NCBI RefSeq assembly: GCF_012927355.1
Contig: NZ_JABBGK010000006.1
Coordinates: forward strand, 124,001 to 188,000
Length of the DNA stretch: 64,000 bases
Origin: Rhizobium terricola
GTDB taxonomy: Bacteria; Pseudomonadota; Alphaproteobacteria; Rhizobiales; Rhizobiaceae
Reading direction: 5' to 3'
The translations under genes were made by a program, and so were the position numbers. Position 1 is the first letter of the stretch. Every line of letters starts with the position of its first letter. Shown here piece by piece: positions 46,927 to 56,156 of the stretch. Below the pieces are notes generated by a model. The model worked only from the letters and a program-made list of their open reading frames with translations, was not told the DNA's origin and made no database searches.

Positions 46927-48351
46927 ATGACTGATCCGACCGTGATGTCCGCCGTCGCGCTTTCCGCGGCGATTGCGAGAGGGGAGCTGAGTTGCGAGGC
47001 GGTGATGGGCGCTTACCTCGCCCGGATCGAACGCCACAATCCGCGGCTCAATGCCCTTGTCAGTCTGCGGGATCCTGACGCACTTCTCAACGAAGCACGC
47101 GATCGTGACAGGGAACTGGCGGCGGGTCGGCGGTCGGGCTGGCTGCACGGCCTCCCGGTCGCGGTCAAGGATCTGAGCGAGGTCAGGGGCGTGCGCTGCA
47201 CCTATGGTTCGCCGCTCCATGCCGACTTCGTGCCGGATTTCGACGACATCCAGGTCGAGCGAATGCGGGCGGCCGGGGCGATCTTCATCGGCAAGACAAA
47301 TACGCCGGAATGGGGTTTCGGCTCGCATTCCTACAATCCCGTGTTCGGCGTGACGCGCAATCCCCATGACACGACCCGCAGCGCGGGTGGATCGAGTGGC
47401 GGCGCGGCGGCTGCGCTGGCGGCTCGCCTGGTGCCGGTCGCCGACGGGTCGGACATGATGGGTTCGCTGCGCAATCCGGCGGCGTTCAACAATGTCGTCG
47501 GTTTCCGCCCGAGCTTCGGGCGCGTGCCGGGGCTGCCGGGCAAGGATGCCTATCTCAACCAGCTGGCGACGCTCGGGCCGATGGGGCGCACGATTCCGGA
47601 TGTGGTCGCCCTGCTCAACACCCAGTCCGGCTTCGATCGGCGCGATCCGATGTCGATGGAGACGGCACCCGTGGTGCTTTCGGAACGTTTCGACCCCCGC
47701 GGGCTGAAGGTCGGCTGGCTCGGGGATTACGGCGGGTACCTGACCTTCGAGCCCGGGATGATGGAGACCTGCCGCACATCGCTTTCGGTGTTCGAGCGGA
47801 TGGGCTGCGCGGTCACTGACGTGTTGCCGGATTTCGACATGGCGAGCCTCTGGTGGGCCTGGACGACGCTGCGCGGCTTCTTCACTGCCGGAAGCCTGCG
47901 CGACCATTTCGAGAACCCCGCGGATCGGGCGCTCCTGAAGCCGGAGATCCACTTCGAGATCCGCAACGGTCTGAAGGTCAGCGCCGACGACGTCTACAGG
48001 GCGTCCGCCATTCGCACCGCCTGGTATCGGGAGATGCTGAGGCTGTTCGAGCGGTTCGACGCTCTCGTGCTCCCAACGGCCCAGGTCTTCCCCTTCGACG
48101 CGGAAATCCCGTGGCCGCGCGACATCGCCGGGCGTCATATGGATACCTATCATCGCTGGATGGAGGTCGTGATCGGCCCAAGCATGGCGGGCTTGCCGGT
48201 GGCGGCAATGCCGGCAGGGTTCGGGCCCGGTGGACTGCCGGCCGGAATCCAGATCATCGGCGCGCCGCGCGCCGACGAGAGGGTGCTGAACATTGCCTAT
48301 GCCTATGAACGGGCGACGGATTTTCTGTCGCAAATGCCGGCGCTGGACTGA
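46927..48351 (+). CDS. Amidase-signature family amidase
   Basis: A 474-residue amidase with the Ser-cisSer-Lys triad readable: Lys81 in LPVAVKDLSEVRG, the cis-serine in SAGGSSGGAAAALA (about residue 156) and nucleophile Ser180 in DGSDMMGSLRNPA. The usual GSDxGGS reads GSDMMGS. It turns carboxamides into acid and ammonia, or acts on aryl or N-acyl amides; substrate unknown. It may be expressed together with the dipeptidase and peptide transporter that follow, although a 140-bp gap intervenes. Confidence 0.92.
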   Translation: MTDPTVMSAVALSAAIARGELSCEAVMGAYLARIERHNPRLNALVSLRDPDALLNEARDRDRELAAGRRSGWLHGLPVAVKDLSEVRGVRCTYGSPLHADFVPDFDDIQVERMRAAGAIFIGKTNTPEWGFGSHSYNPVFGVTRNPHDTTRSAGGSSGGAAAALAARLVPVADGSDMMGSLRNPAAFNNVVGFRPSFGRVPGLPGKDAYLNQLATLGPMGRTIPDVVALLNTQSGFDRRDPMSMETAPVVLSERFDPRGLKVGWLGDYGGYLTFEPGMMETCRTSLSVFERMGCAVTDVLPDFDMASLWWAWTTLRGFFTAGSLRDHFENPADRALLKPEIHFEIRNGLKVSADDVYRASAIRTAWYREMLRLFERFDALVLPTAQVFPFDAEIPWPRDIAGRHMDTYHRWMEVVIGPSMAGLPVAAMPAGFGPGGLPAGIQIIGAPRADERVLNIAYAYERATDFLSQMPALD

Positions 48352-48491
48352 GCGCAGGCGCGCCTTGCCCAGGCCAGGAGGTCGTTTTCGGGACTTTTCG
48401 CGGCGCCTGTTGGAAAGATTTTATTTGACTTGAACACGCCAAGGATTTGGTCCTACGTTAATATATCAGCATATTTGCGCAGGTGTGTTTC

Positions 48492-49544
48492 ATGGAATTG
48501 ATGTTTGACGGTCACAATGACGTCCTTCTCCGCTTGTGGAATGGACGCAAGAACGGAAGCGACCCGGTCAAGGAATTCCAGGGCGGAACGACCGAGGGGC
48601 ATATCGACGGGCCTCGTGCCAAGGCCGGCGGTCTCGCCGGTGGTCTCTGTGCCATCTACATCCCGTCGCCGGGCGAATTCGTGCTCGAGGAGCCGGACGA
48701 CAAGGGGCATTATGCGACACCGCTCGCCGGTCCGCTCGAGCGTCAGCCGTCGCTCGACACGGCGATGGAGATGGCCTCGATCGCGCTCAAGCTCGACAAG
48801 GCCGGCGCCTGGCGCCTGTGCCGTTCGACGAATGACATCCGCAAGGCGTTTTCCGACGGTATCTTCGCCGCGGTCATGCACATCGAGGGCTGCGAGGCGA
48901 TCGGTGCCGATCTCGATGCACTTGAAGTATTTTACGCCGCCGGGCTCAGGTCGCTCGGACCTGTGTGGAGCCGCAACAACATCTTCGGCCATGGCGTGCC
49001 TTTCGCCTATCCGATGTCACCGGACACGGGGCCGGGTCTTACCGATGCCGGCTTCGAACTGATCAGGGCCTGCAATCGCATGGGCATCTTGGTCGACCTC
49101 TCGCACATCACGGAAAAGGGCTTCTGGGACGTGGCGAAGACGTCCGACCAGCCGCTGATCGCCAGCCATTCCAACGCCCATGCCCTGACGCCGGTTGCGC
49201 GCAACCTGACGGACCGGCAACTCGATGCGATCAAGGAGAGCAAAGGTCTCGTCGGACTGAACTATGCCGTGACCATGCTGCGCGACGACGCGCGCGACGA
49301 TGCCGAGACGCCGCTTTCCGACATGATCCGCCACGTCGACCATCTCGTCGAGCGCATGGGGATCGACTGCGTGGCGCTCGGATCGGACTTCGACGGTGCA
49401 ACGGTTCCGGCCGAAATCGCCGACGCGAGCGGCAACCAGAAACTGGTTGCGGCCCTGAAATCAGCCGGATACGCTGATCAGGATCTTGCTAAAATATGCC
49501 GGGAAAACTGGCTCCGCGTTCTGGCTTCCGCCTGGCACGAATAA
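48492..49544 (+). CDS. Membrane-dipeptidase-type (M19) dipeptidase
   Basis: A 350-residue M19 peptidase without signal peptide. Zinc ligands are visible as HND in MFDGHNDVLLRL (residues 7-9), the bridging glutamate in MHIEGCEAIG, and histidines in DLSHITEKGFW and IASHSNAHAL, plus LGSDFDGA near the end. M19 enzymes cleave dipeptides, including D-residue ones, and some open beta-lactams. ATG 48492 is taken as start. The 140-bp AT-rich upstream gap contains an AATAT-N6-ATATT repeat. The peptide transporter genes follow directly. Confidence 0.92.
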   Translation: MELMFDGHNDVLLRLWNGRKNGSDPVKEFQGGTTEGHIDGPRAKAGGLAGGLCAIYIPSPGEFVLEEPDDKGHYATPLAGPLERQPSLDTAMEMASIALKLDKAGAWRLCRSTNDIRKAFSDGIFAAVMHIEGCEAIGADLDALEVFYAAGLRSLGPVWSRNNIFGHGVPFAYPMSPDTGPGLTDAGFELIRACNRMGILVDLSHITEKGFWDVAKTSDQPLIASHSNAHALTPVARNLTDRQLDAIKESKGLVGLNYAVTMLRDDARDDAETPLSDMIRHVDHLVERMGIDCVALGSDFDGATVPAEIADASGNQKLVAALKSAGYADQDLAKICRENWLRVLASAWHE

Positions 49545-49596
49545 GCCGGCTGACGCTCGAAAAAACCAACCTAGTTTGAAACAGGGGAACGATAAA

Positions 49597-51237
49597 ATGA
49601 TGCATTCATTGAACAAAAAAATGCGCCTGCTGACGTCGAGCGCGGCCATGGCGCTTCTGCTGGCCGCAGCACCGCAGGCGTTTGCCGTCACGCCGGCCGA
49701 CACGCTCGTCGAGGGCTTTGCCTTCGATGACATCATCACGCTCGATCCGGGCGAGGCCTTCGAGCTGTCGACCGCCGAAATCACCGCCAACACCTACAGC
49801 AAGCTCGTCAATCTCGACATGAACGACACGTCGAAGGTCGTCGGCGAACTCGCCGAAAGCTGGACCATCTCCGACGACGGCCTGACCTATACCTTCAAGC
49901 TGAAGTCCGGCCTGACGTTCGCTTCCGGTAACCCGATCACCGCCGACGACGTCGCCTATTCGTTCGAGCGCGCCGTCAAGCTCGACAAGTCGCCGGCCTT
50001 CCTGCTGACCCAGTTCGGCCTCACCGGCGACAATGTCACCGAAAAGGCGAAGGCAGCCGATGCCTCGACCTTCGTGCTGACCGTCGACAAGTCCTATGCG
50101 CCGAGCTTCGTGCTGAACGTCCTGACTTCGACGGTCGCTTCGGTCGTCGACAAGAAGGTCGTCAGCGAGAACGCCAAGCCGGTCACCCCGAGCGACGATT
50201 ACAAGTACGACACCGACTTCGGCAACGAGTTCCTGAAGACCGGCTATGCCGGCTCCGGTCCGTTCAAGATCCGCGAATGGCGCGCCAACGAAGTGGTCGT
50301 CCTCGAGCGCAACGACAGCTACTTCGGCGAAAAGGCCAAGCTCGCCCGCGTCATCTACCGCCACATGAAGGAAAGCGCCGGCCAGCGTCTCGCTCTCGAA
50401 AACGGCGATATCGACGTGGCCCGCAACCTCGAGCCGGGTGACGTGGATGCCGTTTCCAAGAAGGACGGCATGGCCACCACGTCGGCTCCGAAGGGCACGC
50501 TCTACTATTTCAGCCTCAACCAGAAGAACGAAAAGCTGGCGAAGCCGGAAGTTGTCGAAGCCTTCAAGTATCTCGTCGACTATGACGCGATCGGCGAGAC
50601 CCTGATCAAGGGCATCGGCACCGTCCACCAGACCTTCCTGCCGGCCGGCCAGCTCGGCGCGCTCGAAGACAAGCCCTACAAGCTCGACGTCGCCAAGGCC
50701 AAGGAACTGCTCGCCAAGGCAGGTCTCGCCGACGGCTTCACCGTCACCATGGACGTGCGCAACACGCAGCCGGTCACAGGCATTGCCGAAAACGTGCAGC
50801 AGACACTCGCCCAGGCCGGCATCAAGCTGGAAATCATCCCGGGCGACGGCAAGCAGACGCTGACCAAGTACCGCGCCCGCCAGCACGACATCTATATCGG
50901 CCAGTGGGGCTCGGACTATTTCGATCCGAACTCGAACGCCGAGACCTTCACCTTCAACGCCGACAATTCGGACGAAGGCAAGAACAAGACCCTCGCATGG
51001 CGCAATGCCTGGGACCCGAAGGACCTGACGGCCAAGACCCAGGCTGCCCTTCTGGAGAAGGACTCCGCCAAGCGCGCCGCGATCTATGAAGACCTGCAGA
51101 AGCAGGTTCTGGCAACCGGTCCGTTCGTCATGCTGTTCCAGCAGATCGAAGTCGCCGGTTACTCGAACAAGCTCAAGGGCTTCAAGCTCGGCCCGAGCTT
51201 CGACACCAACTTCGTCTACACGATTTCCAAGGACTAA
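49597..51237 (+). CDS. Oligopeptide ABC transporter, substrate-binding protein
   Basis: A 546-residue SBP family 5 protein (DppA/OppA type). A signal peptide covers about residues 1-30 (basic start, then AAMALLLAAAPQAFA). The mature protein has LAESWTISDDGLTYTFKLK, a family hallmark, then YSFERAVKLDKSP and SGPFKIREWRANE. It delivers peptides or similar ligands to the transporter encoded by the next four genes. The gene begins 52 bp after the dipeptidase, which could process the imported dipeptides. Confidence 0.93.
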   Translation: MMHSLNKKMRLLTSSAAMALLLAAAPQAFAVTPADTLVEGFAFDDIITLDPGEAFELSTAEITANTYSKLVNLDMNDTSKVVGELAESWTISDDGLTYTFKLKSGLTFASGNPITADDVAYSFERAVKLDKSPAFLLTQFGLTGDNVTEKAKAADASTFVLTVDKSYAPSFVLNVLTSTVASVVDKKVVSENAKPVTPSDDYKYDTDFGNEFLKTGYAGSGPFKIREWRANEVVVLERNDSYFGEKAKLARVIYRHMKESAGQRLALENGDIDVARNLEPGDVDAVSKKDGMATTSAPKGTLYYFSLNQKNEKLAKPEVVEAFKYLVDYDAIGETLIKGIGTVHQTFLPAGQLGALEDKPYKLDVAKAKELLAKAGLADGFTVTMDVRNTQPVTGIAENVQQTLAQAGIKLEIIPGDGKQTLTKYRARQHDIYIGQWGSDYFDPNSNAETFTFNADNSDEGKNKTLAWRNAWDPKDLTAKTQAALLEKDSAKRAAIYEDLQKQVLATGPFVMLFQQIEVAGYSNKLKGFKLGPSFDTNFVYTISKD

Positions 51238-51242
51238 GGCCC

Positions 51243-52310
51243 TTGGCCACCTTGGAGACAAAAACCGAGGCGCGGCGCTCCGGCGCCGGCGCCTCGGCCT
51301 TCGCGATGTCGTTGCTGCGGTTCCTGGTAACCGTGGTGACGACCTATCTCGGCCTGCTCGCCGTCACGTTTTTCATCGGCCGGGTCGTGCCGATCGATCC
51401 GGCGCTCGCCATCGTCGGCGACCGCGCTCCGGCGCATGTCGTCGAGCGTGTGCGTGAGGAACTCGGCCTCAACCTGCCGCTCTACCAGCAATTCATCATC
51501 TATGTCCGACAGGCGCTTTCCGGCGATTTCGGAACGTCCGTGCTGACCACCAATCCGGTGATGACCGATATTCGCCGCGTCTTCCCCGCGACGATCGAGC
51601 TTGCCACCGTCGGCACGCTGATCGGCGCGTTCCTAGGCGTTCCCCTCGGTGTTCTGGCCGCCGTCAAGCGCGGCTCCTTCGCCGACCAGATTGTCCGCAT
51701 CATCGGGCTCGTCGGTTATTCGGTGCCGATCTTCTGGCTCGGGCTTTTGGCACTGGTGTTCTTCTATGCGAAGCTCAACTGGGTCGCCTATCCCGGCCGC
51801 GTCGACATCGTCTACGAGTATTCGTTCACGCCGGTCACCGGCTTCTTCCTCCTCGATGCCGCCTGGCAGAGGCAGTGGGACGTGCTCTGGGACCTGTTCC
51901 GCCACATCATCCTGCCCGGTGCGCTGCTCGGCTATTTCTCGCTTGCCTATATCAGCCGCATGACACGCTCCTTCATGCTGAACGAGCTGTCGCAGGAATA
52001 TATCGTCGCGGCGCGCGCCAAGGGCCTGTCGGAGACCCGCATCATCTGGTTCCACGCTCTGCGTAACGCGGCCGTGCCGCTGATCACGGTGATCGCGCTT
52101 TCCTACGCCGGCCTGCTCGAAGGCTCGGTGCTGACCGAGACGATCTTCTCCTGGCCGGGTCTCGGCCTCTACATCACCAATTCGCTGCAGAATGCAGACA
52201 TGAACGCCGTGCTCGGCGGGACCATGGTGATCGGTGCCGTGTTCATCGCCATCAACCTCTTCTCGGACATTCTTTACCGGACCCTCGACCCGAGGACGCG
52301 CAGCCGATGA
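51243..52310 (+). CDS. Oligopeptide ABC transporter, permease (DppB-like)
   Basis: A permease of up to 355 residues with six membrane helices. Family features: LVTVVTTYLGLLAVTFFIGR, GLNLPLYQQFIIYVRQALSGDFG and the EAA loop YIVAARAKGLSETRIIWFHALRN. The start is uncertain: TTG 51243 lies 5 bp after the binding-protein stop with AAGGA upstream, and ATG 51306 would trim 21 residues of cytoplasmic N-terminus. It overlaps the next permease by four bases. Confidence 0.9.
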   Translation: MATLETKTEARRSGAGASAFAMSLLRFLVTVVTTYLGLLAVTFFIGRVVPIDPALAIVGDRAPAHVVERVREELGLNLPLYQQFIIYVRQALSGDFGTSVLTTNPVMTDIRRVFPATIELATVGTLIGAFLGVPLGVLAAVKRGSFADQIVRIIGLVGYSVPIFWLGLLALVFFYAKLNWVAYPGRVDIVYEYSFTPVTGFFLLDAAWQRQWDVLWDLFRHIILPGALLGYFSLAYISRMTRSFMLNELSQEYIVAARAKGLSETRIIWFHALRNAAVPLITVIALSYAGLLEGSVLTETIFSWPGLGLYITNSLQNADMNAVLGGTMVIGAVFIAINLFSDILYRTLDPRTRSR

Positions 52311-53239
52311 GCGACACCCCCATGCAATCCACCCAAAGCCTGCGCGACTGGCTGCTCTCCGACCGGCCGCAATCGCGCCGGCAGGCCCGACTCGGACGGC
52401 TCTACATCATCTGGCGGCGGTTCTCCGAAAATCGCCTCGCCGTGCTCGGCCTGCTGATCATCCTCGGCCTGATCTTCGTCGCGGCCTTTGCCGACGTGCT
52501 TGCGCCGCATTCGCCGATCCAGGGGGACCTGCGCGCCGCACGGCTCCTGCCGCCCGGTTCCGAAGGCTACCTGCTCGGCACCGACGACCAGGGACGCGAC
52601 ATCCTCTCGCGCCTGATCTATGGATCCCGCCTGACCCTCTTCGTCATCTTCCTCGTGGCGATCATCGCCGCGCCGATCGGCCTTATCGTCGGCACGGTGT
52701 CGGGCTATGCGGGCGGCTGGGTCGATGCCGTGCTGATGCGCGTCACCGACATCTTCCTCGCCTTCCCGAAACTGGTGCTGGCGCTGGCGCTGGTCGCGGC
52801 GCTCGGGCCGGGGATCGAGAATGCGGTGCTTGCCATCGCCATTACCTCATGGCCACCCTATGCGCGCATCGCTCGCGCCGAGACGCTGACCTTCCGCAAC
52901 TCGGATTTCATCGCAGCCGTGAAGCTGATGGGGGCATCGCCCATCCGCATCATCATCTTCCACATCATGCCGCTCTGCATGTCGTCGCTGATCGTGCGCG
53001 TCACGCTCGACATGGCCGGCATCATCCTGACGGCCGCCGGCCTTGGCTTCCTCGGCCTCGGTGCGCAGCCGCCGCTGCCGGAATGGGGCGCGATGATCGC
53101 ATCGGGTCGCCGCTTCATCCTCGACCAGTGGTGGGTTGCGGCGATGCCGGGGTTCGCCATCCTGATCGTCTCGCTCGGCTTCAACCTGCTCGGTGACGGC
53201 CTGCGTGATGCGCTCGATCCGAAGGAGGCCGGCCAATGA
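52307..53239 (+). CDS. Oligopeptide ABC transporter, permease (DppC-like)
   Basis: A 310-residue permease with a cytoplasmic N-terminal 45 residues and six helices. Typical motifs are NRLAVLGLLIILGLIF, LLGTDDQGRDILSRLIYGSR and the EAA-type YARIARAETLTFRNSDF. Its ATG overlaps the stop of the DppB-like gene and its own TGA overlaps the start of the first ATPase, showing a translation-coupled operon. Confidence 0.92.
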   Translation: MSDTPMQSTQSLRDWLLSDRPQSRRQARLGRLYIIWRRFSENRLAVLGLLIILGLIFVAAFADVLAPHSPIQGDLRAARLLPPGSEGYLLGTDDQGRDILSRLIYGSRLTLFVIFLVAIIAAPIGLIVGTVSGYAGGWVDAVLMRVTDIFLAFPKLVLALALVAALGPGIENAVLAIAITSWPPYARIARAETLTFRNSDFIAAVKLMGASPIRIIIFHIMPLCMSSLIVRVTLDMAGIILTAAGLGFLGLGAQPPLPEWGAMIASGRRFILDQWWVAAMPGFAILIVSLGFNLLGDGLRDALDPKEAGQ

Positions 53240-54069
53240 CGCCGCTTCTGACCGTCGAAAACCTCAGGGTCACCTTCCCGACTCGCACCGGTCTCATCGA
53301 GGCCGTGCGCGGGGTCAATTTCACGCTCGGCCGCGAGCGGCTCGGCATCGTCGGGGAGAGCGGTTCGGGCAAGTCGCAGACGGGCCGTGCCATCATGGGG
53401 CTCACGCCTGGACATGCGAAGATCAGCGCGGACCGGCTTGCCTTCGGCGACACCGACCTCTTGTCGATCTCGAAGCGCGAACGCCGGGCGCTGCGCGGCA
53501 AGAAGATCGCCATGATCCTGCAGGATCCGAAGTATTCGCTGAACCCGGTCATGCCGATCGGGCGGCAGATCATGGAAACGCTGCAGACGCATGAGCGTCT
53601 CTCCGGTGCCGAGACCCGGGCGCGGGCGCTCGCCATGCTTGAAGCCGTGCAGATTAACGATCCGGAGCGCGTGTTCAACCTCTACCCGCACGAAGTCTCG
53701 GGCGGCATGGGCCAGCGCATCATGATCGCCATGATGCTGGTCTGCGGGCCGGAACTGCTGATCGCCGACGAACCGACGTCGGCGCTCGACGTGACCGTTC
53801 AGCTTGAGGTGCTGGGCATCCTCGACAAGCTGGTCGCCGAGCGCGGCATGGGACTGATCTTCATCAGCCATGACCTGAGGCTCGTCTCGTCCTTTTGCGA
53901 CCGGGTCCTCGTGATGTATGCCGGCAAGGTGGTCGAGGAACTGCCGGCTTCGCGCCTTTCCGAGGCGCAGCATCCCTATACGCGGGGTCTCCTGAACTGC
54001 CTGCCGCAGATCAACGGTGACCGTCACCCGCTACCGGTCCTCGAACGCCAGGCGGAGTGGAAGCTATGA
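53236..54069 (+). CDS. Oligopeptide ABC transporter, ATP-binding protein (DppD-like)
   Basis: A 277-residue ABC ATPase with Walker [11 protein letters not shown]-loop [11 protein letters not shown], signature [15 protein letters not shown], Walker [13 protein letters not shown] and switch FISHDLRLV. The signature reads VSGGM instead of LSGGQ, which is common for DppD-type subunits that pair with a partner carrying the canonical motif. The usual cysteine-rich C-terminal tail of some DppD proteins is short here. It overlaps the next ATPase gene by four bases. Confidence 0.92.
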   Translation: MTPLLTVENLRVTFPTRTGLIEAVRGVNFTLGRERLGIVGESGSGKSQTGRAIMGLTPGHAKISADRLAFGDTDLLSISKRERRALRGKKIAMILQDPKYSLNPVMPIGRQIMETLQTHERLSGAETRARALAMLEAVQINDPERVFNLYPHEVSGGMGQRIMIAMMLVCGPELLIADEPTSALDVTVQLEVLGILDKLVAERGMGLIFISHDLRLVSSFCDRVLVMYAGKVVEELPASRLSEAQHPYTRGLLNCLPQINGDRHPLPVLERQAEWKL

Positions 54070-54821
54070 CCGGACCTGCACTCTCCATTCGCGACATGCT
54101 CGTCACGTTCAACGGTTTCCGCGCCCTGGACGAGGTCAGCCTCGACATCGCGACCGGCGAGTCCTTCGGGATCGTCGGCGAAAGCGGTTCTGGAAAGTCG
54201 ACCCTGCTACGCGCCGTTGCCGGCCTCAACCGGTTCGACAGCGGCAGCCTGACGGTCAATGGCCGCAGCTATGGCGGACGCAAGCGCGACCAGGAATTCT
54301 ACCGCACCGTCCAGATGGTGTTCCAGGATCCCTATGGTTCGCTGCATCCCCGCCAGACCGTCGACCGGCTGCTTCTGGAGCCTTTGGCGATCCACGGCTT
54401 TACCGACACCGAGGCACGCATTGCCCGGGCGCTTGATGAAGTCGGGCTGGGTTCGGGTTTCCGGTTCCGCTTCTCGCACCAGCTTTCCGGCGGACAGCGC
54501 CAGCGTATCGCGATCGCGCGTGCGCTGATCGTCGAGCCGAAGGTGCTGCTACTCGATGAGCCGACCTCGGCGCTCGACGCCTCGATCCAGGCGGAAATCC
54601 TCAACCTGCTCGAACAGGCGCGCAAGGATCGCGGACTGACCTTTGCCATGGTCAGCCACGACCTCGCGGTCATCAGCCATATGTGCGAACGGCTCGCCGT
54701 GATGCGCAAGGGCAAGGTGGTCGAGGCGCTCGACGTCGGTCAGTTGCGTTCGCGCGAGTTCTCGATGGACTATACGCGCGAGTTGCTGCGGGCGAGCGAA
54801 GGGTTTCGCCGCGAGGCCTGA
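54066..54821 (+). CDS. Oligopeptide ABC transporter, ATP-binding protein (DppF-like)
   Basis: A 251-residue ABC ATPase with Walker [11 protein letters not shown]-loop VFQDPYGSLHPRQT, canonical signature LSGGQRQRIAIARAL, Walker [12 protein letters not shown] and switch MVSHDLAVI. It is somewhat shorter than typical DppF, lacking most of the C-terminal oligopeptide-transporter extension. ATG 54066 (overlap with the previous stop, ribosome site GGCGGAG) is preferred to GTG 54057. It ends the operon, 13 bp from the convergent phnM-like gene. Confidence 0.92.
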   Translation: MTGPALSIRDMLVTFNGFRALDEVSLDIATGESFGIVGESGSGKSTLLRAVAGLNRFDSGSLTVNGRSYGGRKRDQEFYRTVQMVFQDPYGSLHPRQTVDRLLLEPLAIHGFTDTEARIARALDEVGLGSGFRFRFSHQLSGGQRQRIAIARALIVEPKVLLLDEPTSALDASIQAEILNLLEQARKDRGLTFAMVSHDLAVISHMCERLAVMRKGKVVEALDVGQLRSREFSMDYTRELLRASEGFRREA

Positions 54822-54834
54822 CGTCCATAGGACC

Positions 54835-56025
54835 TCAGGCTACCCGCCGGCCCTGCCGCCAGACGGCCTTCAGGAAGGGGTGACCCTCATGCGTGCCGAC
54901 CCGTATCAGGTCGGCGCGCCTGCCCTGGGTGATCTCGCCGCGGTCGGTGAGGCCCGCGGCTTCGGCAGGGGCCTTCGTGACCAGACGGATCGAGGCCGGC
55001 AGGTCGTAGTCGAACGCCTCATCATCTGCGATCAGGAAGGCGGCGTCGAGCATCGAACGGGGCACGTAGTCAGAGGCGAGGATGTCGACCAGCCGCTCCT
55101 CGAGCAGTTCGCGAACGGCGACGTTGCCGGATTGCGAGCCGCCCCGGACGATGTTGGGAGCGCCTCCGACGATCAGCATGGCCCGGGCGCGTGCCTCGCG
55201 GGCCGCTTCCAGCGTGCAGGGGAATTCTGAAATCGCCACGCCTTCGTAGGCGGCGAGATCGACGTGCTCGACGTCCGTGTCGTCATGGCTGAGCAGAGGC
55301 AGGCCGCGGGAGCGGGCAAGTGCGACAATCTCCGGACGCACGGTCCGGCCGATATCGGATTTTTCGGCAACCATCCGGGCGATGCGGTCGCGGATGATCG
55401 TTTCGCTTTCGCCTCCGGCCTTTTGCAGGCGATTGACATACTGGTCGATGTCGCGGCTCTGGCGGAGCCCGGGCAGATGCTCCATCACCGAGACGACGCG
55501 CACCAGCGGCCGGTCGATATTGGCGGCGGTGAGTTCGGGCGTGCGCGGGTCGACGACTTCACATCTGAGATGCACGAAGTGTTCGGCACGCAGCATGCCG
55601 CCGGCCTGGGCGCGTTCCAGCACGTCGATCATCGGGCCGAGGATTTCGGCGCGCTCGTTGTCTTCCGAAGAGACGCCGACGCAGAGACTGTCGAAGACCG
55701 TGGTGACGCCGCCGCCGATGATCTGGGCGTCGTGGGAAAGTGCTGCCCGCATGTAGTCCCAGCGCACATGCGGCCTCGGGAAGACGTGCTTTTCGAAATG
55801 GTCGGTGTGAATGTCGACGAGGCCGGGCAGGAGGTAGTCGCCGCCGAGATCGATCGCGGACGAACCGGTGCGGCCCGGCTCCAGCGCGGCGATCCGGCCG
55901 TCCTCGATCACGGCCGAGCCTTCGAAGATCTTGTCGGCGAGTACGATCTTCGCATTGGTTATCACGAAGGGTTCGGCATCGGCGCCTTGGCGCGGCTCGC
56001 CATTCTGAAAGGTCTCGACCAGCAT
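54835..56025 (-). CDS. phnM: PhnM-like alpha-D-ribose 1-methylphosphonate 5-triphosphate diphosphatase
   Basis: A 396-residue amidohydrolase-superfamily protein of the PhnM group: metal motif DIHTDHFEKHV (about residue 70), GGGVTTVFDSLC, LSHDDTDVEHV, GGAPNIVRGGSQSGN and SDYVPRSML. In C-P lyase operons PhnM removes pyrophosphate from the ribosyl-triphosphate phosphonate intermediate. Here no other phn gene is in view, so it is either an isolated PhnM or a relative with another phosphate-ester substrate. It trails the phaC-pta-ackA genes on the same strand by 131 bp. Confidence 0.85.
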   Translation of the reverse strand: MLVETFQNGEPRQGADAEPFVITNAKIVLADKIFEGSAVIEDGRIAALEPGRTGSSAIDLGGDYLLPGLVDIHTDHFEKHVFPRPHVRWDYMRAALSHDAQIIGGGVTTVFDSLCVGVSSEDNERAEILGPMIDVLERAQAGGMLRAEHFVHLRCEVVDPRTPELTAANIDRPLVRVVSVMEHLPGLRQSRDIDQYVNRLQKAGGESETIIRDRIARMVAEKSDIGRTVRPEIVALARSRGLPLLSHDDTDVEHVDLAAYEGVAISEFPCTLEAAREARARAMLIVGGAPNIVRGGSQSGNVAVRELLEERLVDILASDYVPRSMLDAAFLIADDEAFDYDLPASIRLVTKAPAEAAGLTDRGEITQGRRADLIRVGTHEGHPFLKAVWRQGRRVA

Positions 56026-56156
56026 CGGACATCCTCGTCGGCAGGGGGCGGGAGAGGGCGGCGAAAGAGACTCAGATCGCGCCCTTGCATGCGAGTGTGC
56101 ATAGCGACGGCGTATGACTGTTCTATGTCGGTTTCCGGCTTCCTGTGGCGCGACGC

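Noticed and set aside
46623-46928. 101-codon leftward frame in the 447-bp gap
   Set aside because: No ribosome site, no domain, and it overlaps the amidase start region and the GntR-like operator.
48460-48475. AATAT-N6-ATATT repeat upstream of the dipeptidase
   Set aside because: Short A/T arms could arise by chance in an AT-rich promoter; no matching second copy was seen.
49606-51261. 551-codon leftward frame opposite the peptide-binding protein
   Set aside because: Antisense artefact with Leu/Val/Asp/Gly-rich translation; the rightward gene has a signal peptide and family motifs.
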